From positions 1 to 64,000 of the forward strand of contig NZ_SMYN01000006.1 of NCBI RefSeq assembly GCF_004959935.1: DNA of 64,000 nt, written 5' to 3'. Source of the stretch: Falsirhodobacter xinxiangensis (GTDB lineage: Bacteria > Pseudomonadota > Alphaproteobacteria > Rhodobacterales > Rhodobacteraceae). A program made the position numbers and the translations under genes. Under the pieces are notes generated by a model. That model was given only the letters and a program-made list of their open reading frames with translations, was not told where the DNA came from and made no database searches. Positions 44,144 to 53,279 of this stretch are shown here, piece by piece. The stretch's first letter is position 1; the number at the start of each line of letters is the position of its first letter.

Positions 44144-45010
44144 ATGCGCGCAAGACAGCTTGAGGTTTTCGTGGCTGTCATGCGTGCCGGGTCGATCACG
44201 GCGGCGGCCCGGATGCTGAACATCTCGCAGCCCGCGCTCAGCCAGATCCTGCTTCATGCCGAGGATGAGCTGGGCTTTTCGCTGTTCACCCGCGACAAGG
44301 GCCGCCTGCGCGCGACCCCCGAGGCGCTGGAATTGTTCCCCGAGGCGGAGGCGCTGTTCGGAGGGTTGGAAGGTCTGCGCCGCAAGACCGCCGATCTGCG
44401 TCTTGGCCGCGCGGGGCTGGTGCGGATCGCCGCCTCGCCCCCGCCCGCCATGTCGTTTCTGCCCGGAGTGCTGGCCGCCTATCGCGCCGCGCATCCCGAT
44501 GTGGTGCTGCGCGCGCATGTGGCGCCGCTGTTGAACCTGATCGCGATGCTGCGTGCCGGGGATGCGGTCATGGCGCTGGCGCTGGATGATCACGTTCCCC
44601 CGGATCTGGAGGCCGAACCGCTGGGAGGAACCGGCTTCTGCTGCCTGCTGCCCGAGGGGCATCCGCTGGCATCGGAGGATACCATCGACCTTGCCGCATT
44701 GGACGACCCGCTCATTTCCTATCGCCACACCACCCGCCCGCATGAGGAGCTTTCCGCCTTTGCCCGCAGCCGCGGCCTGCGGTTCGAGCCTGCGCTGGAG
44801 ATCGACCTGTCCATCACCGCCGTCGGATTCGTACAGGCCGGGCTTGGGGTTGCGGTCGTGGACGGGCTGATGCCGTGGCATCAGTTCGCAGGCGTCGTCA
44901 CGCGGCCCCTGCGCGACGGGCCTTCGCTGCCGCTGTCGCTGCTGACGTTGAAGGGCCGCGTTCTGTCCGTCGCCGAGGAAAAGATGCGCGAGGCGATCCG
45001 GGCGGCATAA
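44144..45010 (+). CDS. LysR-family transcriptional regulator of the ring-opening cluster
   Basis: A 288-residue regulator: HTH MRARQLEVFVAVMRAGSITA with ARMLNISQPALSQILLHAED, and effector domain from about residue 90. It sits in front of the hyuAB operon and divergent from oxidoreductase 2. The same 17-bp palindrome flanks it on both sides, overlapping its own stop codon at 45008-45010, so it very likely controls both transcripts and itself. Confidence 0.9.
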   Translation: MRARQLEVFVAVMRAGSITAAARMLNISQPALSQILLHAEDELGFSLFTRDKGRLRATPEALELFPEAEALFGGLEGLRRKTADLRLGRAGLVRIAASPPPAMSFLPGVLAAYRAAHPDVVLRAHVAPLLNLIAMLRAGDAVMALALDDHVPPDLEAEPLGGTGFCCLLPEGHPLASEDTIDLAALDDPLISYRHTTRPHEELSAFARSRGLRFEPALEIDLSITAVGFVQAGLGVAVVDGLMPWHQFAGVVTRPLRDGPSLPLSLLTLKGRVLSVAEEKMREAIRAA

Positions 45011-45022
45011 GTCCGGCTTATG
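45006..45022. promoter_or_regulatory. Palindromic operator candidate, copy 2
   Basis: CATAAGTCCGGCTTATG is a near-perfect palindrome; with one flanking base on each side it becomes GCATAAG-TCCGG-CTTATGC. It overlaps the LysR stop codon and lies 75 bases before the hyuA start. It matches copy 1 at 15 of 17 positions. Confidence 0.65.
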
Positions 45023-45096
45023 CGCTGCCCCTTCATGCGTCTTGGACGCCGCGTCCGTCCTCTGTTCCCTTGGGTCAAACAATCGGAGACTGGCAG

Positions 45097-47115
45097 ATGG
45101 ACTGGAAGATCGGGGTCGATATCGGCGGCACCTTCATGGATTTCTGCGCGCTGGAGCAAAGCACGGGCCGTGTCGCCTCGTTGAAGGTGCTGACCACGCC
45201 GGACGATCCGGGCGCGGAACTGCTGGAAGGGCTGCGTCTTCTGGCGGTGCGCGAGGGGCTGGAGCCAAGCACCGTCAGCCATTTCGTCCACGGGACCACC
45301 GTCGGGATCAACACGATCATCCAGCGCAAGGGTGCCAGGCTGGCGCTGATCACCAATGCGGGGTTCGAGGATGTGATCGAACTTGCCCGCCTGCGGATGC
45401 CCGAGATGTATTCGCTGTTCTGCCACCGCCCCGATCCGCTGATCCCGCGCGACATGATCTTCGGCATTCCGGCGCGGATGCGGGCGGATGGGTCCGAAAC
45501 CGCTGTGCCGGACGATGCTGCCATCGCCACCGCCCTGTCACGTGCACAGGCTGCGGGGGCCGAGGGCGTGATCGTCGCCCTGCTGCATTCCTGGCGCGAC
45601 GGGCGGCAGGAGGCGGCGGTGAAGGCCAGAGTCGAGGCGCTGGCTCCCGATCTGTTCGTCTTCACCTCGTCCGAGGTCTGGCCGGTGATCCGCGAATACG
45701 AACGCACCTCCACCGCGATCCTGAACGGCTATGTCCATCCGCGCGTGTCGGGATACCTGAGCGCGCTGGAGGATCGGCTGGCCGGGCAGGGCGTTCCCGC
45801 CCGCGCCATGCTGACGAAATCCAACGGCGGGTTGATGACGGCAGGCGAGGGGCGGCGCGATTGCGTGTCCATGCTGTTGTCCGGCACCGCATCCGGCGTG
45901 ATCGGCGCATCCTGGCTGGCCCGGCAGGCGGGCGAGGCGCGCATCCTGACGCTGGACATCGGCGGAACGTCGGCCGATTTCGCGCTGATCGTGGATGGCG
46001 AGGTGCAGTTCGGCACGGACGAGCTGATCGGGGAATTTCCGCTGCACATCCCGTCGGTCTCGGTCAGCTCCATCGGGATCGGCGGTGGGTCCATCGCCAG
46101 CGTGGACGGGCAGGGCGTGCTGCGTGTCGGGCCGGAATCGGCAGGATCGAACCCCGGCCCCGCCTGCTATGCCCGCGGCGGCACCCGCGCGACCGTGACC
46201 GATGCGATGGCGGTCTGCGGCTGGCTGGGCCACAGCCAGATGGCCTATGGCCAGCTTTCCATGGATGTGGCGCTGGCCCGTCAGGCGGTGGGTGTTCTGG
46301 CCGATGCGCTGGGCCGGGGTGTGGAGGAGACGGCGCAGGCAATCCTCGACATCGCCGTGTCGGAAATGTTCGTCGAGGTGGAAAAGCTGTCCTCCCGCGC
46401 CGGGGTCGATCTGCGCGACTTCGCGCTGATGCCCTTTGGTGGCGGCGGGCCGATGCTGGGGGCCTTCCTTGCGCGGGAGCTGGGAATGTCGCGGGTGATC
46501 GCGCCGCGCCGTCCCGGCGTCGTCTCGGCCCTTGGCGGGCTGGTGGCCGACCTGCGCGGCGATTTCATCCGCACCGTCTTTGCCGATCTGGGCGTGTCAC
46601 TGGCCGAACCGTTCCGCGCCTTGGCGGACGAAGGCCGCGCGTGGCTGACCGCCCAAGGCCATCGCGGCCCCGCCGACCTGCGGCTGTCCGCCGACATGCG
46701 TTATGCCGGCCAAAGTTATGAGATCGAGACGGATCTGCAACCTGCGTGGCTGGACGATCCGGCCCGGATGGCGCGAGCATTCCATGAAACCCATGCCCGC
46801 ATCTATGACTTCCACGACCCCGATGGGCGGATCGAGATCGTGAACCTGCGCCTCTCTGCCATCGGCGCAGGGCCGAAGCCGGAATTTCCGGTCGAAGCGG
46901 CCGATCCGTCGCCCGCGACCGCGCAGCGCCACGTTCCGGTCCATCTGGGCAGCCTGCGCGACGTGCCGCTGTATGACCGCGCCGCGCTGTGCAGCGGGGC
47001 GACGTTCCATGGCCCGGCCATCGTCGCGCAGGAGGACACGACCTTCGCCATTCCCGGCGGCGCATCCGCCCGCGTGGACGCCCATCTCAACATCCACCTG
47101 ACCTTTGCGGAGTGA
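45097..47115 (+). CDS. hyuA: Hydantoinase/oxoprolinase-type subunit A (ATP-dependent ring opening)
   Basis: A 672-residue subunit of the ATP-dependent N-methylhydantoinase / 5-oxoprolinase / acetone carboxylase superfamily. The ASKHA-type nucleotide sites are GVDIGGTFMDF at the start and LDIGGTSADFALIVDGE near residue 290; FVHGTTVGINTIIQRKGARL is the conserved follow-up. It should phosphorylate the ring amide oxygen so that subunit B can hydrolyse it. The ATG at 45097 with CGGAGAC upstream gives the standard N-terminus; an upstream in-frame start lies within the LysR gene. First gene of a seven-gene operon. Confidence 0.9.
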   Translation: MDWKIGVDIGGTFMDFCALEQSTGRVASLKVLTTPDDPGAELLEGLRLLAVREGLEPSTVSHFVHGTTVGINTIIQRKGARLALITNAGFEDVIELARLRMPEMYSLFCHRPDPLIPRDMIFGIPARMRADGSETAVPDDAAIATALSRAQAAGAEGVIVALLHSWRDGRQEAAVKARVEALAPDLFVFTSSEVWPVIREYERTSTAILNGYVHPRVSGYLSALEDRLAGQGVPARAMLTKSNGGLMTAGEGRRDCVSMLLSGTASGVIGASWLARQAGEARILTLDIGGTSADFALIVDGEVQFGTDELIGEFPLHIPSVSVSSIGIGGGSIASVDGQGVLRVGPESAGSNPGPACYARGGTRATVTDAMAVCGWLGHSQMAYGQLSMDVALARQAVGVLADALGRGVEETAQAILDIAVSEMFVEVEKLSSRAGVDLRDFALMPFGGGGPMLGAFLARELGMSRVIAPRRPGVVSALGGLVADLRGDFIRTVFADLGVSLAEPFRALADEGRAWLTAQGHRGPADLRLSADMRYAGQSYEIETDLQPAWLDDPARMARAFHETHARIYDFHDPDGRIEIVNLRLSAIGAGPKPEFPVEAADPSPATAQRHVPVHLGSLRDVPLYDRAALCSGATFHGPAIVAQEDTTFAIPGGASARVDAHLNIHLTFAE

Positions 47116-47119
47116 TCCC

Positions 47120-49084
47120 ATGTTCGACAAGATGACGCTTCAGGTTCTGGCCAACCACGCCCGCGCCGCCGCCGAGAACATGGCCCACACCCTGCACCGC
47201 ACCGCGCATTCCGCCTTCGTCAAGGAAACGCAGGATTTCACGGTGATGCTGATGGACAAGGGCGGCGATACCTTCGCGGTGCCGATGGACCTTGGCGCGA
47301 CATGGTATCCGGGCCTGACCTATGGCCGCGCGATCGACATGGTTCAGGACTACCGCCCCGGCGACGTGGCCTTCACCAACGACCCCTATTCCGGCCATGT
47401 CGCGACCCACGCCCCCGACACCCACCTGTGGAAACCCGTCTTCGCGGATGACGAGATCGTGGCATGGACCGGCGGTCATATCCACAATACCGACATGGGC
47501 GGCGCGGTCCCGGCGTCGCTTTCCCGGTCGCTGACGGAAATCCATCAGGAGGGCATCCGATTCCCGCCGATGAAGCTGATGAACGAAGGTGTCTTCGACG
47601 AACAGATCCTGCGGATCATGCAGACAAACGTTCGCAAGCCCGCGCTGAACATCGGCGACATCAAGGCGCTGGTCGGCGCGCTGAACACCGGCGAACGCAA
47701 GGTCCACCAGATGATCGCGCGGTTCGGCAAGCAGGGGTTCATGCAGGGCGTCGCCGCGCTGAAGGATCAGGCCGAGGCGCAGGCGCGTGACATCCTGCGC
47801 CAGATCCCCGACGGCGACTACCGTTTCGCCGACTATGCCGACGAAGATAGCGATCACGCCAACCCCTGCCGTCTGAACCTGACCCTGCGCATCCGGGGGG
47901 ACGCGGCGGTGCTGGATTTCACCGGGTCCGATCCGCAGCTCGCCAGCTCGCTCAACGTGCCGTCGGGGGGCGATCCGCGGCATACGATCCTGCTGGTGGG
48001 GATCTATTACGTTCTTTACACGCTGAACCCGCGCATCCTGCTGAACACCGGGCTGACGCGCCCCTTCACCTGCATCGCGCCCGAGGGGACGGTGCTGAAC
48101 CCTGTCTCTCCGGCGGCGGTGGGGATGCGGTCGCTGACCTGCGCGCGGCTGCGGTCGGTGATCTTCGGGGCGTTTTCGCAAGCCATCCCGGACCGGATGC
48201 CCGCCGCGCCTGCGGGCAACAACTGCATCGTCAACGTCATGACGCGGGACGAACGCAGCGCCGGCACCGTCATCGCCGCGATCAACCCGGTGGTCGGTGG
48301 CGGCGGCGGGATGCCGTGGCGCGATGGGACCAACGGATCGGGCGCGGATGCGGCCTATCTCAAGAACACGCCCATCGAGATCACGGAAACCGAGGTGCCG
48401 GTCGAATTCGTCCGCTATGGCCTTGCGCAGGACAGCGGCGGGGCGGGGCGGTGGCGCGGCGGGCTGGCGACGGAAATGGCGTTCCGCGTCTTCACCCCCG
48501 ATACCCGCATCACTGCTCGCAACCGCGACCGTTCCTTCTTTCGCCCTTGGGGGGTCCTGGGCGGGCGCGCGGCGGGGCTGGCCGACATGGTCGTGAACCC
48601 CGGAACGCCCGAGGAAAGCCGCACCGGATCGAAGGACACCGCCATCCTTGGGCCGGGCGACGTGCTGGCGATCCGTTCGGCGGGCGGCGGCGGACGCGGC
48701 AACCCGGCGGAACGCGAGGTCTGGCGGGTGGAGCAGGACGTCGCGCGGGGCTATGTCTCGGCCGAGGCGGCGCGGCGCGATTATGGCGTCGTGCCGGGGG
48801 ATGCAGAGGCCACGGCCAGGCTGCGTGCGGGAATGGTGGCGAATGAGGGCCATTTCCACTTCGGCCCCGAACGCGACGGGTTCGAGGCCCGCTGGACCGC
48901 CGACGCCTATGACGCGCTGACCGCGATCCTTGCCGCGCTTCCGGTCCATTGGCGTTTCTTTGCCAAGACCGAGATATTCCGCCGGATGGACGGCTCGGGC
49001 GCTTCGGCGGTTCATCGCGCGCACCGGGCGGTGTGCGAGCGGTTCCCCGACATGCCGCGCCCCTTGGCCGAGGCTGCCGAATGA
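47120..49084 (+). CDS. hyuB: Hydantoinase/oxoprolinase-type subunit B
   Basis: A 654-residue partner of HyuA. It starts with the family pattern LQVLANHARAAAENMAHTLH, and has GDVAFTNDPYSGHVATHAPD, GGHIHNTDMGG (metal-binding His/Asp residues), and the glycine-rich INPVVGGGGGMPWRDGTNGS and IRSAGGGGRGNPAERE near the C-terminus. Substrate could be a hydantoin, 5-oxoproline or a lactam such as pyrrolidone; the downstream succinate-semialdehyde dehydrogenase favours a lactam giving a 4-aminobutyrate-type product (inference). Confidence 0.9.
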   Translation: MFDKMTLQVLANHARAAAENMAHTLHRTAHSAFVKETQDFTVMLMDKGGDTFAVPMDLGATWYPGLTYGRAIDMVQDYRPGDVAFTNDPYSGHVATHAPDTHLWKPVFADDEIVAWTGGHIHNTDMGGAVPASLSRSLTEIHQEGIRFPPMKLMNEGVFDEQILRIMQTNVRKPALNIGDIKALVGALNTGERKVHQMIARFGKQGFMQGVAALKDQAEAQARDILRQIPDGDYRFADYADEDSDHANPCRLNLTLRIRGDAAVLDFTGSDPQLASSLNVPSGGDPRHTILLVGIYYVLYTLNPRILLNTGLTRPFTCIAPEGTVLNPVSPAAVGMRSLTCARLRSVIFGAFSQAIPDRMPAAPAGNNCIVNVMTRDERSAGTVIAAINPVVGGGGGMPWRDGTNGSGADAAYLKNTPIEITETEVPVEFVRYGLAQDSGGAGRWRGGLATEMAFRVFTPDTRITARNRDRSFFRPWGVLGGRAAGLADMVVNPGTPEESRTGSKDTAILGPGDVLAIRSAGGGGRGNPAEREVWRVEQDVARGYVSAEAARRDYGVVPGDAEATARLRAGMVANEGHFHFGPERDGFEARWTADAYDALTAILAALPVHWRFFAKTEIFRRMDGSGASAVHRAHRAVCERFPDMPRPLAEAAE

Positions 49085-49371
49085 CGGGCCGCATCGTCCG
49101 TCTGGCCGAAACGCACCGCGCCCCCGTGGCCTTTCGGTTCGACGGGCAGGACTTGGTGGGGATGGAGGGCGACACGGTGCTGACCGCGATCCTTTGCACC
49201 CAAGGCAGTTTGCGTGCGGCGGAGTTCGGACCGGAACGGCGGGCAGGGTTCTGCCTGATGGGTGCCTGTCAGGATTGCTGGATCTCGCAAGAGGATGGCC
49301 CCCGTCTGCGCGCCTGTCAGAGCCCCTTGCGGGCGGGGATGCAGCTCCGGTCGGACGGATGGCGCGAATGA
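49081..49371 (+). CDS. (2Fe-2S)-binding small subunit of an amine/opine dehydrogenase (HcnA-like)
   Basis: A 96-residue protein. RLAETHRAPVAFRFDGQDL and GMEGDTVLTAILCTQGSLRA are the ferredoxin-like N-terminus seen in HcnA and in the gamma subunit of D-hydroxyproline dehydrogenases; the cluster ligands are in GFCLMGACQDCW and RACQS. It overlaps hyuB and the next gene by ATGA. It should carry electrons between the flavoprotein subunits. Confidence 0.87.
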   Translation: MTGRIVRLAETHRAPVAFRFDGQDLVGMEGDTVLTAILCTQGSLRAAEFGPERRAGFCLMGACQDCWISQEDGPRLRACQSPLRAGMQLRSDGWRE

Positions 49372-50804
49372 CCCGCGTCCTGATCGTCGGCGCGGGGCCT
49401 GCGGGCATTCGCGCGGCGGAAACGCTGGTGCGGGCGGGGCTGCGCCCGGTGGTGGTGGACGAAGGCGCGCGGGCGGGTGGGCAGATCTATCACCGCCCCC
49501 CGCACGGGTTCCTGCGTGACGCCCGCGCGCTTTACGGCAGCGAGGCGCAGAAGGCCGAGGCGCTGCACGCATGTTTCGACGGGATGGTGGCGCGCGGTCA
49601 GGTGGATTATCTGCCGGGCCGGGCCGTCCATTCCTTGCGCGACGGTCATGCCTATGTGACCGGAGGGGCGCCGATCGCGCATGACCGGCTGATCCTTGCG
49701 ACCGGGGCGACGGACCGGCTGATGCCGGTGCCGGGCTGGCAATCGGCGGGGGTCTTCTCGCTGGGGGCCATGCAGATCGCGTTGAAGGCGCAGGGCGTGG
49801 CGCTTGGGCAGCGAATCGTGCTGGCGGGGACGGGTCCGCTGCTGACGCTGCTGGCATCGCAACTGATCAAGGCAGGGGCGGGGCTGGCGGCTGTGCTGGA
49901 CACCTCGCGGATGGGCGATCAGCTTCGGGGCGGGATCGGCATGGCGCTGGCGCGTCCGCTGGTCACGCTGCGCGGGGTGCGGATGCGGATGGGGCTGCCC
50001 TATTACGCGGGCGTGGTTCTGGACGGGATCGATGCCGGGGCGGTGCGCTGGCGCGACGCGCGGGGCCGCCCGCAGGTCACGGAATGCGACGCGGTGGGCC
50101 TTGGCTGGCATCTGCGGGCGGAAACGCAGCTTGCCGACCTTGCGGGCGCAGAGTTCGAATGGTCGGAGACATGGCAGCAATGGCTGCCCCGCATCGACGA
50201 TATGGGCCGCGCGGGGCCGGGGCTCTACCTCGCCGGGGACGGGGTGCGCATCCTTGGCGCGGATGGGGCGGAACTTGCCGGGCGGCGTGCGGCGGCGGCC
50301 TGCCTGCACGATCTGGGGGTCACAGCGCCCGTCCCGGACCTGCGCCGGACCGAGCGGTTTGCGGCTGCGCTGGCCCGCGCTTTTCCATGGCCCGCGGTGG
50401 ACGTGCCCGACAGCGCCATCGTCTGCCGCTGTGAAGGGATCACGGCGGGTGAATTGCGCGGCACGGTGGACCGGACGGGACCCGAGGCCAACCGCGTGAA
50501 ATCGCTGGCCCGCGTGGGGATGGGGCGCTGTCAGGGCCGCTATTGCCAGCTGGCCGCCGTGGATCTGATTGCGCGCCATGCTCGCACCTCGCGTGCGGCG
50601 GTGGGGCGGCTGCGCGGTCAGCCGCCGGTGCGGCCCCTGACGGTCGCCGACCTGCTGGCCGCAGATTCTTCTGCCGCCTGCGCCAAGCCGGAGGATTCTG
50701 CCGCCACCCCCGATCATTCGGCAGCTTCCGCTTCCCCCCTCGCCGCACCCTGTTCGCAAGCCACCCCGAGGATGCCATGCTCGCCTTCCGCCCCGAAGAC
50801 CTGA
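49368..50804 (+). CDS. FAD/NAD(P)-binding alpha subunit with BFD-type 2Fe-2S domain (HcnB/OoxA-like)
   Basis: A 478-residue flavoprotein. FAD site VLIVGAGPAGIRAAETLVRA, second dinucleotide site IVLAGTGPLLTLLASQLIKA, and a C-terminal BFD-like 2Fe-2S site with IVCRCEGITAGEL and MGRCQGRYC. This architecture is that of the alpha subunits of cyanide synthase, opine oxidase and D-hydroxyproline dehydrogenase. The last 50 residues (ADSSAACAKPEDSAATPDHS and onward) are Ala/Ser/Pro-rich low complexity, and the 3' end overlaps the aldehyde dehydrogenase gene by 28 bases. Probably assembles with the 2Fe-2S subunit and one of the DadA-like flavoproteins. Confidence 0.88.
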   Translation: MTRVLIVGAGPAGIRAAETLVRAGLRPVVVDEGARAGGQIYHRPPHGFLRDARALYGSEAQKAEALHACFDGMVARGQVDYLPGRAVHSLRDGHAYVTGGAPIAHDRLILATGATDRLMPVPGWQSAGVFSLGAMQIALKAQGVALGQRIVLAGTGPLLTLLASQLIKAGAGLAAVLDTSRMGDQLRGGIGMALARPLVTLRGVRMRMGLPYYAGVVLDGIDAGAVRWRDARGRPQVTECDAVGLGWHLRAETQLADLAGAEFEWSETWQQWLPRIDDMGRAGPGLYLAGDGVRILGADGAELAGRRAAAACLHDLGVTAPVPDLRRTERFAAALARAFPWPAVDVPDSAIVCRCEGITAGELRGTVDRTGPEANRVKSLARVGMGRCQGRYCQLAAVDLIARHARTSRAAVGRLRGQPPVRPLTVADLLAADSSAACAKPEDSAATPDHSAASASPLAAPCSQATPRMPCSPSAPKT

Positions 50805-52237
50805 CCCTGCCGAACGGCCATTTCATCGGCGGCGCCTATGTCCAAGGTGCCCCCGAGATGGAGGTGCGCGCACCTTCGACCGGGCAGGTGCTTGCCACAG
50901 TGCCCCGCGCCGATGCGGAGGTCGTGGACCGCGCGGTTGCGGCGGCGCGGGCGGCGTTGAAATCCTCGGGCTGGGGCGGTCTTCGCCCGCGCGAGCGGAC
51001 GGCGGCGCTGCACCGCTGGGCGGACCTGATCGAGGCCGAGGCCACCACGCTGGCCCGGCTCGAGGCCGTCTGCTCATCGCGCCCCGTCAGCCATGCGGCG
51101 ACAGGCGATGTGACGATCACGGCGGAACAGATCCGCTTCTTCGCCGAATTTGCCGACAAGGAAGGTGGCGATCTGGTTCCGACCGGGGATGGCAGCTTCG
51201 GCTTCATCGCGTCCGAGCCTTATGGCGTCATCGGGGCGATCGCGCCGTGGAACTTCCCGATCTCGATGGCCGGATGGAAGCTTGCGCCCGCGCTGGCGGC
51301 GGGCAATGCCGTCGTGCTGAAACCGTCCGAGATGACGCCTTTCACCGCGCTTTACATGGCGGAACTGTCGGTCCGCGCGGGCATCCCGGCGGGACTGGTC
51401 AACGTCGTGCTGGGCGATGGAGCGGTGACGGGAACGGCGATCACGGGCCATCCGGGCATCGACAAGGTGTCCTTCACCGGATCGACCCGCGCGGGCGCCG
51501 CGATCATGGAAAACATCGCGCGGACGGGCATCAAGCCCATGACGCTGGAACTGGGCGGCAAAAGCCCGATGGTCGTTTTCGACGATGCCGATGTGGAATT
51601 GACGGCCCAATGTCTGGAAAACGGCATCCTGCCGAATGCGGGGCAGTTCTGCGTCGCCGGATCGCGGATCATCGTGCAGCGCGGCATCGCCGATGCCTTG
51701 GCCGCGCGGCTGGCTGATCGGTTTGCCCGCCACCGCCCCGCCGCCACATGGGAAGACGAGGCCGGGTTCTCGCCCATCATCTCGGAAGGGCAGCTGGCGC
51801 GGATCGACGGCATCGTGCGCGATGCGGCGGCAAACGGGGGCGAGATCCTGTGCGGCGGCGCGCGCTTCGATCACGAGGGCAGCTTCTATCGCCCGACGCT
51901 GATCGGCGGCGTGACCGCGCAGAACCCGGCGGTGACCGAGGAAATCTTCGGCCCCGTCGCCACCTTCCAGACCTTCGACAGCGAAGACGAGGCGATGGCG
52001 CTGGCCGCCCACCCGACCTATGGACTTTGCGCCGGGCTTTTCACCCGCGATCTGTCCCGCGCGCTGCGCTTGACGCGACGGCTGGAGGCTGGAACCGTCT
52101 GGGTGAACCGCTATGGCCGTTCGCGCGACCATATCCTGCCGACGGGGGGCTGGAAGGCTTCGGGTCTTGGCAAGGATCTGGGGCGCGAGGCCTTTGCGGC
52201 GAACCGCCGGACGAAATCCGTCCTGATCGACCTTTGA
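50777..52237 (+). CDS. Aldehyde dehydrogenase family protein
   Basis: A 486-residue NAD(P) aldehyde dehydrogenase. AIAPWNFPISMAGWKLAPAL, FTGSTRAGAAIMENIAR, the general-base Glu in TLELGGKSPMVVFDDAD and the catalytic Cys in NAGQFCVAGSRI are all present; EEIFGPVATF closes the cofactor region. It resembles gamma-aminobutyraldehyde and betaine-aldehyde type enzymes more than succinate-semialdehyde dehydrogenase. The start ATG at 50777 overlaps the preceding gene. Probably oxidises an aldehyde released by the amine dehydrogenase. Confidence 0.9.
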   Translation: MLAFRPEDLTLPNGHFIGGAYVQGAPEMEVRAPSTGQVLATVPRADAEVVDRAVAAARAALKSSGWGGLRPRERTAALHRWADLIEAEATTLARLEAVCSSRPVSHAATGDVTITAEQIRFFAEFADKEGGDLVPTGDGSFGFIASEPYGVIGAIAPWNFPISMAGWKLAPALAAGNAVVLKPSEMTPFTALYMAELSVRAGIPAGLVNVVLGDGAVTGTAITGHPGIDKVSFTGSTRAGAAIMENIARTGIKPMTLELGGKSPMVVFDDADVELTAQCLENGILPNAGQFCVAGSRIIVQRGIADALAARLADRFARHRPAATWEDEAGFSPIISEGQLARIDGIVRDAAANGGEILCGGARFDHEGSFYRPTLIGGVTAQNPAVTEEIFGPVATFQTFDSEDEAMALAAHPTYGLCAGLFTRDLSRALRLTRRLEAGTVWVNRYGRSRDHILPTGGWKASGLGKDLGREAFAANRRTKSVLIDL

Positions 52238-52247
52238 AGGATTAGAC

Positions 52248-53279
52248 ATGAAGACGCATAAGATAGCTCTCATCCCCGGCGACGGGATCGGCGTGGACGT
52301 GACCGATGCCGCGATGGAGGTGCTGGCGGCGACCGGCGTTTCGTTGGAGCCGGTGCGTTTCGACTGGTCCTGCGAGACATACCTGCAAACGGGGCGCATG
52401 ATGCCCGAGGATGGGATCGACACGCTGCGCGCCTTCGATGCGATCTTCCTTGGTGCGGTCGGCTGGCCTGCGACGGTGCCGGACAGCGTGTCGCTGCACG
52501 GGCTGCTGCTGCCGATCCGCAAGGCGTTCGATCAATATGCCAATATCCGCCCGCACCGCCTGCTGCCCGGGGTGGAAGGACCCCTGAAGGCGTCGGGCTT
52601 CGACATCCTGTGCATCCGCGAGAATACCGAAGGCGAGTATTCCGGCGCGGGGGGCCGCGTCCATCAGGGCCGCGACAACGAGGTGGCGGTGGAATCCGCG
52701 ATCTTCACCCGCAAAGGGGTCGAGCGCATCCTGCGCTTCGGCTTCGATCAGGCGCGGGCGCGGCGGGGGCATCTGACCTCGGTCACGAAATCCAACGCGC
52801 AGAAATATTCCATGGTGTTCTGGGACGAGGTCACGCGCGAGATTGCCGCCGAATACCCCGATGTGACCGTCAGCCACATGCATATCGACGCGATGGCTGC
52901 CAAGATGGTGATGGCGCCGCAGGATCTGGATGTGATCGTGGCGTCGAACCTGTTCGGCGACATCCTGACCGATCTTGGCGCGGCGATCCAGGGGGGGCTC
53001 GGCTTTGCCGCATCAGCCAATATCTGCCCCGACCTCAGCGGCCCGTCGATGTTCGAGCCTGTGCATGGCTCGGCCCCGGACATCGCGGGCAAGAATATCG
53101 CAAACCCCATCGCCGCCATCTGGTCCGCTGCGATGATGCTGGATCATCTGGGCGAAAGCGACGCGGCCAAAGCCGTCCTTGCCGCGATCGAGGCCGTGAC
53201 CGCCCAGGGCATCGGCATCCGTCCAGGATCGCATGGCACCGCCGCAATCACCGCCGCCATCGTCAAGGAACTGCAATGA
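52248..53279 (+). CDS. Tartrate/D-malate dehydrogenase-type decarboxylating dehydrogenase
   Basis: A 343-residue enzyme of the isocitrate/isopropylmalate dehydrogenase family. IALIPGDGIGVDVTDAAMEV, the TDH-type segment FLGAVGWPATVPDSVSLHG, CIRENTEGEYSGAGGRVHQG, VTKSNAQKYSMVFW with the catalytic Lys-Asn, and ASNLFGDILTDLGAAIQGGL with metal-binding Asp. It probably oxidises D-malate, tartrate or a 2-hydroxy/3-alkylmalate with NAD. Its role in a lactam-type pathway is unclear; it may remove a by-product or serve a different branch. It overlaps the next gene by ATGA. Confidence 0.88.
   Translation: MKTHKIALIPGDGIGVDVTDAAMEVLAATGVSLEPVRFDWSCETYLQTGRMMPEDGIDTLRAFDAIFLGAVGWPATVPDSVSLHGLLLPIRKAFDQYANIRPHRLLPGVEGPLKASGFDILCIRENTEGEYSGAGGRVHQGRDNEVAVESAIFTRKGVERILRFGFDQARARRGHLTSVTKSNAQKYSMVFWDEVTREIAAEYPDVTVSHMHIDAMAAKMVMAPQDLDVIVASNLFGDILTDLGAAIQGGLGFAASANICPDLSGPSMFEPVHGSAPDIAGKNIANPIAAIWSAAMMLDHLGESDAAKAVLAAIEAVTAQGIGIRPGSHGTAAITAAIVKELQ

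Noticed and set aside
47087-49408. A 773-codon open frame on the minus strand opposite hyuB
   Set aside because: Antisense shadow of a high-GC gene; its translation is rich in Arg/His/Pro/Asp without domain structure, while the plus-strand HyuB has full family motifs.
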